A model generated the notes under the pieces. That model was given only the letters and a program-made list of their open reading frames with translations. It made no database searches and had not been told where the DNA came from. A DNA stretch of 64,000 bases from Saksenaea vasiformis B4078 (taxonomy: Eukaryota > Mucoromycota > Mucoromycetes > Mucorales > Saksenaeaceae). The position numbers and the translations under genes are program-made. Location: NCBI GenBank assembly GCA_000697055.1, contig JNDT01002265.1, positions 27,381 through 91,380 of the forward strand, read 5' to 3'. Below, one piece after another: positions 12,074-24,005 of this stretch. How positions within the stretch are numbered: the stretch's first letter is position 1; every line of letters starts with the position of its first letter.

Positions 12074-12938
12074 ATGATTCCATTCGTCGTAACATTGTTG
12101 GTCTGGATAGGGTTTGTGTCTGCCCAGCAGCACTGCCTGGGGCCTACTGACTGTAGCATGTACCCTCTACAGCTTTGTTTTGCCACCAATCGTGGACTCA
12201 TTTGTGACAATCAAAGTAAATTTATACGTCATCAGATGAATAGCCTATATGATTTCTAATCCCATGGTATTAGACAAGGATGGATTTATGATGAGCGTTA
12301 GCATTCAGACGTTAGTTTACACTCCCGAAATTCGCGAGAACGACACGGGCTTGCCCTGTCACACCATCCCTCTATCCGACGAGCTCTACGCCTACGTCGA
12401 ATACCGTGGCTCGGCAATTATCGAACAAGAAGACCTTTATTATATTGGAAACTGCAGCCATAATTCGTACTGCGATAAAGATACTAAGACCTGCCAGCCA
12501 AAACGGCCGCGCGGCTCACCATGTACAAATAATATGCAATGCTATTTTGGAGAAGCATTTCCCGGTCATTGTGTAAATCATACGTTTTGCGACATTCGTG
12601 ACGATTTAGCGCCCTACTATTATGCCCCTTCACTTCACCAATGGAGTGTAGGTGATCAATGGCGCTCGGCAATATGGGCTTTACTTGCTACCGGTAGTCT
12701 CGTCGTATGTGTTGTGTTTGGTCGTCAACAAGCAACAAAAGTAGCCACTGGCGTCCGAGCTTTACTTGAAAAGTGGCAGAACGGACCCTCACACGAACAG
12801 GAACAAAATTACGAACACAACCGTGCACGTTGGTGGAAGTTAGGATGGATCAGACGAACAAGACAAACGGATGATGAAGCATACATACAACTTACTACGC
12901 GAGGAGCATCAGAGGAACCGCCACCCTATAGAGAGTAA
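12074..12938 (+). CDS. Single-pass secretory-pathway membrane protein with PPxY tail
   Basis: Two exons, 12074-12215 and 12274-12938, joined in phase 1, give about 268 residues. The N-terminus is a clear signal peptide (MIPFVVTLLVWIGFVSAQQ). The lumenal or extracellular part is Cys-rich with several N-x-S/T sites (for example NDT, NCS, NHT). A hydrophobic segment (IWALLATGSLVVCVVFG) precedes a basic, charged cytoplasmic tail ending in EEPPPYRE. PPxY motifs are the known ligands of WW domains in Rsp5/Nedd4-type ubiquitin ligases. By inference this may be a sorting adaptor or a receptor whose turnover uses that ligase. I do not recognise a named family. Start choice rests on the signal peptide immediately following the ATG. 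Confidence 0.8.
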
Positions 12939-14626
12939 CATCGACACCGATACCCTTTTGTACACTTCATGTATGTGTATTTGCCCTCTTCCCTTCATCC
13001 CTTTCCTCTTTCCCCTTACCACATGTTTATTATTCGCCCTTGCTTGTATCATGTTTCATCCATCCTGACCGTACTTTAATATAAGAAGAATCCATTACTG
13101 TTCAACTGGTTTGTAACATGGATTTCTTTCTTTTTTTACTCCCAGTGAACACTTGCCACCTTGCTGTAAAGATCATTTTCTTCCCGGTTTTGGCACAACT
13201 TCGGTATCAATTTATTTCCTTTTCTTTGAAAAAAATAAAATCAAGAAGACCATCCATCTGTAGATGAATTTAACTTAAAAAGGATGTGAATCTGTCATAC
13301 ACTTGATAATCATAAAAAACAAGTAGCTGTTAATGAGCTAAATATATCATTTCGATTTTTTGATGGGAGGAAGGTCAGCAAAATGGGGAATCGAAGGTAG
13401 TAAAGAATCATATGGTCGCTTTCACATTGAATTCAATAAATAGATTGGAAGACTCTAGTCTTTGGCAGAAGAAGGGGGAAACCAGCTGTCGCGCGTCCAA
13501 GCTTTGTGATTTCTTTTCTTGATGTCTGTTCTTCTGGTGACGTTGAACGATTCATGTTTTTGTGCATTTTTCTGCTTTTCTGTTCCGATTTGACCTTTTT
13601 TTTTATGAGATTCGCATTATAAATCGCATGTTACTTATTACAAAAATCAGTACATATGTCCGTGTGTTAATTGAAATTTCTTTACCTTAAATGATATCAG
13701 TCTTTTTACAAGGTTTCGGAGGTCACATAAGTCTAAAGACGTAGTTGGCAAGGATAGTGAGGCTTCTTATGAAGCAACGTAAAGACCGTCTGCTGCCAGT
13801 TCAAGTGATCTGACCTCGCTCGACGCCTTGAAAAGAATCACTTAGCACCTATAACTGTCATATCCAAAGACATACCTTGTATTTGTAAAGATAACATGCT
13901 TGGATTTTTATGTTCTTTTAATTTAAAAGGACCAACAGCATATATCAAATCGATGATACCTTTCGCTTCACATTAAAGCTTCGAGTCATCATTGAAAAGC
14001 TTGGAAACACTTGCGTCTGGCCTTGCAAATAGTTGAATATCGCGGGCGTTTACTTTATTGAGGGCATGTGACAAAGGCATCCGAGTATGAACCAGGCTGT
14101 GAGTCGTAGGACGCTCATAGAGATACCATCAAGAGCAGCTCTTACGTACAATAATGAATCATTATATAGCGGCTTTTTACGGTTTTATGAAAATTACGTA
14201 GTTATTGGTCATGTTTAGCGATGTTATCAATGAACAATGCTGTTTATCACCATTTTCGGCATTGCCCGCCAAAGGATCTAACTACGACCGATGAAGAACG
14301 CAATGCAATGTGGATATATGCACCGCTGTAAAGCAGCACGGTCGCTTGCGCTGATGTGAAATGAGATTCATCACTTTTGTATAGTTGGATTCTCCTACAA
14401 TGCAAGTCAACGGACGTGCACAATTACGTAATTAGAAAACAGTAAAAAGGACACATGACTAGATACAACGATGAAACACTGATTTGAACGTAAGCATTGT
14501 CTATTTAATGCATATTATCCAATGACCCTGAGAAATGGCCAAATGTTTCCTGCCTTATGTGCATGTATTCCTTTCCACCAAAGCTATAGAAGGAATTATT
14601 AAACCGGTTGACTATATAGTTCTTCC
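12939..14626. other. Intergenic between convergent genes
   Basis: This separates the 3' ends of the membrane protein gene (+) and the peptidase gene (-). It is A/T-rich with pyrimidine runs just after 12940. No open frame of note, no tRNA and no repeat were recognised. Confidence 0.5.
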
Positions 14627-17600
14627 TCACCTTTCCCACAGGAAATTAGTCAGAAGGTAATAGAGATTTCTGTTGGCATCATGGTATGCGATGGCATGAT
14701 TACTATCAGTAAACACCTGGACCCGGTAATTGTGAACTGACGCTCTTGTTAGCTTATCTAGCAGCACAGCTGAATGTTGAAAATGAACTACAAAATCATT
14801 GAGTACATATTCATTTGCTCTTTATATTTACCGTTGTCATCGCCTGTGCCATGAACCAGCAGGTACTTTATATTATCAAATCCTGTCATGTTGCTCACTG
14901 CGCTAATGTTGTAACCCTTCGCATTTTCTTGTGGTGTCAGCATATATCGTTCGGTGTAGATAGAGTCTGTTTGTCATCTAAGTTTAGCATGGGTGAGCCA
15001 CGTGCGGTCGAGAAACATACCATAAAATCGCCAGTCCGTTACCGGCGCTACCGCGATTGCTGTACTGAATACACCTGTATTAGATTCGGCTATTTTGCTA
15101 GCTAAGTAGCCACCGTAGGACTAGTATGGGTTAAGTATATTGTCTCCAGGAATGTATCGTAGCTGCAACCTACCCAGCCCCAGATGGCTATCCGTGTTTG
15201 ATCTACGTAATTCAGTGCAGCCCAATGTCTATGTAACATGATTCAGCATAGGCAGTCCTTAGAGAAGTACTTTACCTCGCTGCATTGACTTGATCTATTG
15301 TTTCCAGCTCCCCCAGCCGTCCGCGGACAGCAACCCTGTGCTTACGACCCAGGTTTCCTGTTCCACGACCATCCACCTGAATAACCAACGATCAATAAGC
15401 AGTTGCATATCATCGAACTTACCGTTACAACAATGTACTTGAGTTTGCTGGCGAGGAACGTATGCCAATCCAGTTGGAATTGGTAAGACACTAATTGCGA
15501 TCCGGGTCCACCGTAAACGTTAAACAGGACCGGGTATTTCTGCGAGCTATCGAAATCGGGCGGCAAAAGTTCCATAGCATTCAATTCCACACCACCACTT
15601 TTGATAACTGTTTTTCGCAATCGTGGCATAGCATAAGTTGAAAGTAGATCTTTCAGCTCGGTGTTATTGTGAACATTTCCTGTGAATGAACTTCCGACGC
15701 TTTTGACAACCATGCTGGGGACGTTAGGTCCTTCGTAACTTAGCACGTAGTAACCGAGTTTGGAGGAGAAACTGGCACTGTAGTAGGAATGTTCTTCTGG
15801 GTCCTCAGGACACGTTCGGCATTCCTTTGTAAACGTCTTCTCCTTCGGATCTACCGTAATCGTGTACAAATGACGTTCCAACGGTGATCGCTCCGTGGAA
15901 AAGAAATGACTACAGTGAATGTATCAATGACCACCTCACTCACTGACTCATATAACCCTTACATAAGATGCCGTTCTTTGTCTACTACTACGGAACCCGT
16001 TATCACTTCCCATTCACCTTCTGTAATCCAGACGGGTTCGATATCTCTAGCAGATCCAGCTGTAAAGATACCCAAGTGCATAAAACCACCGTTCTCAGCG
16101 ATATCGAGATATTTGATTGTTGCTCCATTGTCCGCACTGGACATATATACCATTGACTGAGATATGTCAATCCATCCTTCATCTGAAGGCTTATAGTCAC
16201 GAACAAGACTGACGGTAGTTGTGTTGCCGATCTTCACAAGACTCGTTTTCTCATGATCCTGAACGCGATTAGTCTGTTTGAATAGGAAATGCGTATGTGT
16301 CGACGTAGCCCACGTAACTTCGGTGATAAGACGATCATCGTCCTCAAAGTCTCTGTGTTGACCGTCTGTCTTTACATCACCAGGTGATGTCGCATTTCTT
16401 GTGACCATGATGGATTTTTTGTTTAGCAGAGAATAGAAATGAAGTGAGACAAGTGGGTTCTTTGTACCCGGCTAGGAAGGAACGTCGTTATGACTTCAAG
16501 CACCGTACAAGCCGAGCAATTACCTTTGGGTATCGGATATTCACTTCGTCTGGATAGGAAGTATTCGATAACGTGTAGAATTGGAGGCGATATTCTGGCA
16601 CGAATGTGTCATCGAAGCGTAAATAGGCTACATGGGTGGCATCGGGTGACCACCACAGAGCATGATTCGTTTGTAGCACCTCCTCTAAGATTCTGGTTTA
16701 TATCGGTCATGTATATCTGTATCAAACCTTCATAGACCCAATCAGGTATTCCATTAAACACCGTAGCCGACCCATCAAACGTTACTCGATTGTGTGTCTC
16801 CAAATCGCTTACATACAAGTCATTGTGTAGCACATAGGCCTAGCATATCCATGATGAATGAGTGCTCATCTATGGAAACCATCTCTTACCACTTGATGAC
16901 CAACGGGACCCCATTCTGCATACGCGACCGCAGGATGTGTGTCAATCGTCGATTCGTTTGTCAATGGAAAAAGCGATCGATCTGTATGTCTGTATATGTA
17001 GATATTGGAGAATGATGAACGACGCCATTGCTGAAAGAAATTTCTGGTTATCGCCCATCGCCTTACAATTCATTTGCTTCCAGAATAACCTACACTGGTT
17101 CGATTTGTCCATAACATGACGTATTCGCCGTCTGCAGATATTTCGAACGAGTCCACGTCCAAAAAGCCATTATCCAACCGCTAATAATACCCATTAGTTT
17201 ATTCCTTCTGCGCATATTCAGCTTACCAAATCCTTAAGCTCGACGTAGGTTTCCGTGACTCTATCTTCTATAGACTCTAACAAAATATCTCCCGTTTCTG
17301 AGTCTCTGTAGGTAAACATACCGTCGCGTGGATCTAGAACGCATCTCTATTATCAATGTTTTGTCTGTCTCTTCTAGTGATATACCGTTTTTGACCCAAG
17401 CGAGTGTTGCATGGATGGGTATAAAAGAATCGTTGTACAAGTCGTTGAAATCGATATGTCGAGCATTTTCTGTTCCGGTTGTGGTTGCTTGCAACTTTCA
17501 TGTGAGTTTGACAAATAGGCACAAAAAGCATTCAGGTACCTGGGTTCATTCTACCAACGGAGATCGTCCAAATCAACCATCCAATCAATAAAAAGATGAG

Positions 17601-17961
17601 AAAGCCCAAACATGTCCACTTGCCACCGATACGCTGAGAAGTTGCATGAGTAGATCATGGCTATTTGGCTTTGTTGTACCTTTGTTCGCCTTTTTGCGAC
17701 CTCACCACTCTCCTCTTCCGTATCAGCAACAAACAATCGTTGCTGCACCTCGTGCTCATCTTCTGTACGGGCATGAATCACGTCATCGTCATCATCGCCG
17801 AGATGATCCTTTGTCATGACGCTACTAAAACTGCTTTCTTCGCTACTCCTGGATGAAAATGAAAGTACGTGTCGGCTATCCACAGTAGCAATGTAGCGAT
17901 CCAAGTTCACTATAGGTAGCATTTCAGTTTCGTCATGGTCATTATGGGTCGTTCGTAACAT
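14627..17961 (-). CDS. Dipeptidyl-peptidase IV-type serine peptidase (membrane, S9B)
   Basis: Type II membrane exopeptidase that removes X-Pro/X-Ala dipeptides, related to fungal STE13/DAP2 and animal DPP4. About 15 exons can be joined in frame. The N-terminal cytoplasmic tail (about 95 residues, acidic and Ser-rich) is followed by a hydrophobic segment ([17 protein letters not shown], about 17560-17630). The beta-propeller includes [31 protein letters not shown] and [16 protein letters not shown]. The hydrolase domain has [21 protein letters not shown] with the nucleophile Ser at 15118-15120 (first codon after intron 15121-15173), HGTGDDNVHFQHS (acid Asp, 14836-14841) and DSNHAI with the catalytic His at 14696-14698. 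The stop TGA is at 14627-14629. All triad residues are present, so the enzyme should be active. An upstream in-frame ATG at 17997 is an alternative start. Confidence 0.93.
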
Positions 17962-18111
17962 AACGTGAGAGAGGACAGATATAATAAGGAGAGACAAGTC
18001 GAAAATTTGAACTTAAAAGGAAATGCAGACAATTACCTTTCCAATTGGAAAAAGAAAAAATTCTTTCTTTGATGTCAAGAGAACGAAAGAAGAAAACGAT
18101 GTACAACCATT

Positions 18112-18136
18112 TATATATATATATATATATATATAT
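18112..18136. repeat. TA microsatellite
   Basis: Uninterrupted alternating TA of about 25 bases, immediately downstream of the Alba-like gene's stop codon. Confidence 0.9.
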
Positions 18137-18138
18137 TC

Positions 18139-19058
18139 TTAAACTCTATGTAGTTTAACCTGAATGCAGCTGGTCAGTTTTCTGCCTTGACTTAGACTAA
18201 ACGTTTCCACATCTGCCAGGGGTGCAGTTCCCAGCAGAAAATTGAGAAAGAAAAGGAAGCACCATTCAATATTGCATAATCTTCTTTTTCTTCTTTTCCT
18301 AAAACGTTCATACCTTCATGTTCCCCCACGCCTCGATGCTGAAGTAATGTCGTCAATGATACGACGTCCACAATCGCATGATCCATCCCTACCACTGTCA
18401 CCGTATCAAACGTTTTTAAGGATTGTTCAATCTACAAAACACAAGTGCTCGTGAATGGCTCCCGACACACATATATAATGTATATGTTGCTTTTTACCCA
18501 TGCTAGGTAAGGTTCATAACCGTGGATAAGTGTGTTCTTCTCATGATCCGGTTGTATTAAAAGCGGTTCGATAGCTTGTTCAATAGTAATGAACTTGGAA
18601 GGTTCCATAGTTCGTTCCAAAGAAGAAGAAGAGGAAGAAGATTCAGGTAAGTAATCCCTTCGTTTTGCTGATTTCTTCGCAGGTTGCCTGACATTCTTTG
18701 ACTTTTGTTTGCTATTTGCACTTGACGACGCCGAAGTCTGTGCACGTTTTTGTTGAGCTGATTTCTTCTTCTCTCGGACATTGTTTTCCTTTTCTGCTAA
18801 AGAAGTAGTTGTAGGCTTGAATTCAGTAGCATTAGGATTAAGCATCACTTCCTGTTTGTCAGGCAAAGGAAGCAGTCCTTGCGGTACAATCCGTTTAAAC
18901 GGATGGACACAGGAGCGCCCGTTGTTTCGGAACAAACTCCGTAATGGCATGCCATTGGATGATTGGCGTATCCCATACATCTTTGTACCAACCCAGTGCT
19001 GATAGACTATAATTATCACTAACCAATGGGCTCCGGAGACAGGGCTATTAACAGACAT
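18139..19058 (-). CDS. Probable Alba-like RNA/DNA-binding protein
   Basis: Three exons are inferred: about 18499-19058, 18306-18432, and a short last exon ending at the TAA 18139-18141. The N-terminal half is low-complexity and basic/Ser-rich (KSAQQKRAQTSASSS, KSAKRRDYLPESSSSSSS). The C-terminal part reads YEPYLAW-IEQSLKTFDTVTVVGMDHAIVDVVSLTTLL and then LSQGRKLTSCIQVKLHRV. The pattern of a G-M-x-x-A-I helix start and a closing S-x-I-x-V-x-L strand resembles Alba-fold proteins, including the Rpp20/Rpp25 subunits of RNase P/MRP. That assignment is inference from spacing. A start at MYGIRQSSN (about 18980) is an alternative. A TA microsatellite (about 18112-18136) lies just after the stop. Confidence 0.6.
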
Positions 19059-19174
19059 ACATGAAGGTTTAAGTTATGGATAAAGTCATGTTTAATTGAA
19101 AATGGATCTTTTGGAATATCACGGTAATGCCTCATACCAACTTGCAGCCAAAAGGACTTGACGGTCATTTACGT

Positions 19175-20842
19175 TTAGAGCCGATAAATAAAGTTTGGAT
19201 CTTGCGCATCTGTCAGGTTCTCTTCAACCGTGGTTACTGTAGTGGAAGGATTGTTTAACCGTTCGCGGTTTAGTAGTGCCATTTTTCGTCGTGCAACGAG
19301 TAACAGCGCACATCCTAGTACATGTATACCGATGTGTATCAAAATATTCCTTGTATTCGGCACAGCCAGTATCCTCAGAGGAAGAGAAAATACTGTAAGG
19401 CTTCCTAATATGTAGAACCCAATCCACATCTCGTAGTAGAAGACCCTTTTGGTGTAACCTGACGTGTTGTTCGACAGTGATGCTAGTTCATGGATATATA
19501 TTGCTAAGACAGCCCAGAAAAGGGACGTTCCAATAATTTGAATCTCCATAACAGGAACAGCAACTGCGACTACCGTACCAAGCATGGAGATACCTGAAAA
19601 TCCACAGGCAACATAAAGAAGTTCATTCAATCGATAAGAAACGTAAATTGCCAGAAGTATCAATATCAGCGCCACGGCTTGTACAGCAACTCGCAGTCCA
19701 ATGTATTGTCGTTCCTGGAAGTACTGAGTGTTAGAAAACCGTACGTAGACTTACAGATAATTCAAACTTCGCCCAAACGGAAAGCAAGAGATAGTCCACA
19801 TTTGCTCCAGACAAGCTGAATAGAAACGTAGCAATTGATATTGTCCATAGACGTACTTCTTTCAATTCCTCTAGTATCTGCCTTATATCTATCATCTTCG
19901 TCCTTACGACGGTATTATCACGTATGCGCTCCTCTACCAAAATCTGATCTTCTGCGCTAAAATTCCAACGCCGTGAACGGGGGTCGTCGATAAAGGAGAA
20001 GTAAGTGAGGATGCCAATAAAACAGGAAACGCCAGCAAACATAAAGAAGATCCTATTTGATTATGCTATGAGAAGTCATAAAATAGCAAGTGACTTACCA
20101 TCGCCATACTGACCTACCATTATCCACAGCGTCTGAGATAGCCATAGAAGCGGTGAACAAAACCATAGTCGCAAGGGGCCCAGTGATTAGATGCAAACCA
20201 AATCGAAATGTCTGCTCGCTTCGCCGATAGAACGTTGATATCAGCATTGACAATGCTACAAATGTATTGCCTTTGATGACACCAAAAAACCATTCAACAA
20301 CTGCCGCTTGTGTAAAGTTTTTTGAATATCCCAAACCGAGCAATATTACACCACATAGAACCATATCAATAATGCATTTTCCTAGAGAAACCCGTTGTAT
20401 AACATAGCTATTGGGGAACTACGGAATGATTGCTTTCCTAGCTATGTGCGTTTTCACGGTTTTCGCATGTCTCTTACTTGAGTAGCCAGCCTTCCGATAT
20501 ACCAGATGTAAACAAGCGTTTCATACTGTGAATAATCCAGACCCAGATCATTTTGGAGGACATATGGCGGAAGAACAAAAAGAAAAGAGCTGCATATGCG
20601 CTACTAGTGTGTAACGATTTTGTTACTGATGTTAATTCGTTAATACCAGCATAAAAGATATGACACATATGAATAATAGAACGGTCATATCAAATTTTCG
20701 TACTAAAGCTCGCTCCTCAGGTGATTTGATACGCTCCCCTTCTCCGTGTTCTTGCGCATAGTTCGAACTTTATTTCACTGGTTTAGCAAGACTATCAGTA
20801 TAGATATAACACTGACCTCCTTGATAGACAAAACGTTGTCAT
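19175..20842 (-). CDS. MFS anion:cation symporter family transporter, copy 1
   Basis: Polytopic membrane transporter of the ACS branch of the major facilitator superfamily (Dal5/Tna1-like; known substrates include allantoate, nicotinate and other organic anions). The substrate here cannot be told. The inferred first exon is only 26 nt (starting at 20842, MTTFCLSR) and splices in frame to SPEERALVRKFDMTVL. Later exons give NDLGLDYSQYETLVYIWYIG, the block 20095-20364 with FYRRSEQTFRFGL, the block 19731-20042 with IDDPRSRRWNF and VEERIRDNTVVRTK (central loop), and 19175-19675 with SGYTKRVFYYEMW and the C-terminal motif ENLTDAQDPNFIYRL. That C-terminal motif is characteristic of the family. First in an array of copies on the same strand, about 2.3 kb apart. 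Confidence 0.85.
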
Positions 20843-21784
20843 GGGTTCAAGGCAGAAGATAAAGGAAAATGAAGGATGTAAATACTCGTCTTTCGAGTTT
20901 CTGCTGTAAGTTGTCCTAAACTCCGGTTTAAAGACGGTACAAACTATGCATCATATGTTTATGCAGAAGTACCGTACATGGGTGGTGGGAAAGTTACTCT
21001 ATTGTTCCTGTAATGATCGAATGTAGATTTTCAAATAGCCGAAGTCTCATAATAATACATGTGATGCCTATAATACTCTCCTGCATGTCTAATGTAAGAT
21101 TACGATTGGCAACCGCCACCGCTGCTGGAAAAAGCATTGCCGACCACCTGCAGCGTTTTGCCACTTTCATTAGGCATTTGGTTATATTATCACCAGCATT
21201 CCCAACTATCTACCTGAAAACGACAAAAAGCTGTAAATACTCGGACGCATCGTGCCGCGCCGTCCCACGGTGGAATAGATGGAATAAAATATTGACAACG
21301 TTGATCGTATTACTTATATTTACAACAAATGAGCAAACATCGAATCTTGCGCATCTGCGAGGCCACTATTAATATCAAGGATCGTTCCCGGAACCCTGCA
21401 TTGATCGTATGGTTCACAAGTGACACATTTTGTCGAAAATCCAAACGTTGCAAAGCATATGCGTGAGACACATACATTATTGCTTCACACATTCAATGCC
21501 TGAGCATTGTCAACAAACTTGAAAACAGCCTTAATATGCATAAATTCACGGCAGGCTGTGGATAAGGCTATATTTATTTAGAAGAAAGTACTCTGAAACT
21601 GATGACAATACGACCTTATTTAACCAAGCAACTGATCGGGGAGACAAGACCAAGTAGCATTGTACAGAAAAAGTAACGCTAAGATAGTGTAAATAATACA
21701 TAGTAAACCTATTTTACATCATAACATCGTGAGATAGATAAAGTGCCTATGCGTTTTAGCAGGTATCCGGCTAGCCATGTACTT
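20843..21784 (-). pseudogene. Intergenic with a decayed C-terminal relic of a transporter (about 21330-21440)
   Basis: On the minus strand the sequence still reads RQNVSLVNHT in one frame. Further on, out of frame with it, comes a stretch like LADAQDSMFAHL. These resemble the NRxRL...LTDAQDPNFIYRL tail of the neighbouring transporters. No other part of a transporter is visible here, so this is at best a remnant of a lost copy between copies 1 and 2. The rest of the interval has no recognisable gene. Confidence 0.3.
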
Positions 21785-23458
21785 TTATAACCGATAAATA
21801 AAATTTGGATTTTGCGCATCTGTGATATCCTCCTCAATGTCTGTCGCGGTGGTGCAAAGTTGATTTAATCGTTCTTGATTCATTGATTCCATATTTCTCC
21901 GTGCCACCAGTAAAAATACACATCCCAGTAGCTGTATACCGACATACATCAAAAGACTCTGCGCGTCTGAAATAGCACGTATTCTTGAGGTATTAGAGTA
22001 GCCTGCAATGAGACCTAGGAGACAAGCAACAATCCATGCTTCATAATAGAAGACCCTTTTCGTATATCCTGATAAGTTGTTGGAAAGCGACGTCAGTACA
22101 AGAACGTATGTCGCCAGATTAGCCGGGAAGAGAAACATCCCGATGACTTTAATTTCCAAGACTGGAATAGTGGCAACAAGTATCATACCAAGTGTAGATA
22201 TACCTGCCCATCCACTTGCTACATAAAGCGTCTGATGGACCCGGTTGGCAACGTATATACCCAAAAGCACTAATATGAGCTGTGTAGCCGGTATGGCAAT
22301 CTGGATTCCGATATACTGCTATTCCCAGAATTAAATATGTAGAACACAATTCATGGACTTACCGGTGTTTCAAACGTCGTCCAAAATAAACGGAGGAGAA
22401 ACGGCACATTTGCTGCAGATAGGCTGAATAGGATCATAGCAATAAATATGACCCAGAGACGTAATTCCTTTAATGCCTCTATGATCTGCCCTGTTGCTAT
22501 CCCTGTTGTTCTCACGGCAGTATTGTCGCGAGTGCGTTCTCTCACTAAGATCTGATCCTCTGCATCAAAGTTCCAGCGATTGGATCGAGGGCTGTCAATG
22601 AAAAAGAAAAAGGCAAGAGCGCCTGTAAGACAAGAGATACCACCAAAAGTAAGGAGAACCCTGTTCGACTAAATTAGAAGAGATCTATCCCGTATAAGAT
22701 AACTTACCATTTCCATATTGATCTACCCTGTTTGTCCGCTTGAGAGATAGCCATAGATATGGGAAACGCGAGTATACTCGTGATGGATGTAGAGAGCATT
22801 GGTAAGCCGAGTCGAAATGCTTGCTCATCTCGCCGGTAGTACGTCGACACCACCATCATCAATGCGACAGCTGCATGGCCTCCAGCGACGCCCAGGAAAA
22901 ATTCGAGAATTGCCACTTGGGCAAACGTCTTTGCAAGTCCTACTCCAATCACAATCACGCCACACAGAATGATGTCAATACTAATGGATTTCCCCAGAGA
23001 AGTGTGTTGTATAAGGTAATTATTGAGAAACTACAGAGATATGTATTAGTTCATTGGGAGATTCGTCCGTAGACCTGACGTATACCTTACCTGGCTGGCA
23101 ATCATTCCGATACACCACATGAAGGATAGTGTTTCATACTGTGGGTTAGTCACATCTAAACCTCTGCGAAGGACATAGAGGGGAACCATAAAAAGGGAAG
23201 CCACACATAAGTGCTATAAACATGAGCGATCTTCGTTATTCATTTCGATACACTTACCAACATTAAAGACGCAGCGCATATGAATACCAGGACACGCAAA
23301 TCGAACCTACGTACTAGATTTATCTCGTCGGTGGATTTAGGATTCTCATCTATATTATTTTCTTGTGAGGACCCTGAACTATATCCTACTGATTCAGTAA
23401 TTCTTCCATTGTAAATTACGGAATGTAAAACAAACTTTCTCAATGCACAGAGCATCAT
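21785..23458 (-). CDS. MFS anion:cation symporter family transporter, copy 2
   Basis: Same family and exon plan as copy 1. The first coding part begins at 23458 (MMLCALRK; the exact micro-exon boundary is unsure) and leads to STDEINLVRRFDLRVLVFIC. An exon reading GLDVTNPQYETLSFMWCIG precedes 22704-22958 (YYRRDEQAFRLGL), about 22380-22670 (IDSPRSNRWNF, VRERTRDNTAVRT) and 21785-22270 (SGYTKRVFYYEAW; EDITDAQNPNFIYRL). Reading frames look intact. The N-terminal tail is longer than in the other copies. Membrane protein; substrate unknown. Confidence 0.82.
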
Positions 23459-24005
23459 TCAAAATGCAATAGCCGGAAGACAAGCAGGAAACGGAGTTGC
23501 TGTTACCTATCTCTAATTTTTGTATTGCAGCTAGATTGTTAGCTTGTCACTAGTATCTGCTCTGCGTATATGCAAGAGGACATGTGAACGACGGGGAAAA
23601 GGAAGGCTAAACGTGTACTTTCAAACATACCGAATCATGTAAGGATATGCCGAGCATATAGTACGTATCTCTCGGCTTGCTCGTTGTTAAATTAAGATAT
23701 CAACACCCACCAGCTATCAGAGCGACAGAGATAAGGTGCTCCAACTGCTATATGTCAAAGGCAGAAATAAACGCTTGGGTAGCGGGCCTTAAACGTGGAA
23801 CGTTCATTCTAGAGCCTATTGACACATGGGTACCCCACGAAAGCAACCTAATACGACCTGGCCATACATATCATCATGTGAATAACGACGCTATAGAAAT
23901 ATTATAAATATCTAGCACGAGCGCTACCTAGCATAAGTTCAACAGTTACACCTCTTATATGACGCGTACTTACGTACTTCAACAGTGTATTAGTGACTAT
24001 TAACT
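23459..24005. other. Spacer between transporter copies 2 and 3
   Basis: No gene is supported. The region holds the presumed promoter of copy 2 on its left and the 3' flank of copy 3 on its right. A plus-strand open frame (23677-23907) shows no family features and is treated as chance. Confidence 0.5.

Noticed and set aside
14815..15105. 96-codon plus-strand frame
   Set aside because: Antisense to the catalytic exons of the dipeptidyl-peptidase gene, whose conserved SYGGY and GTGDDN blocks show the true strand.
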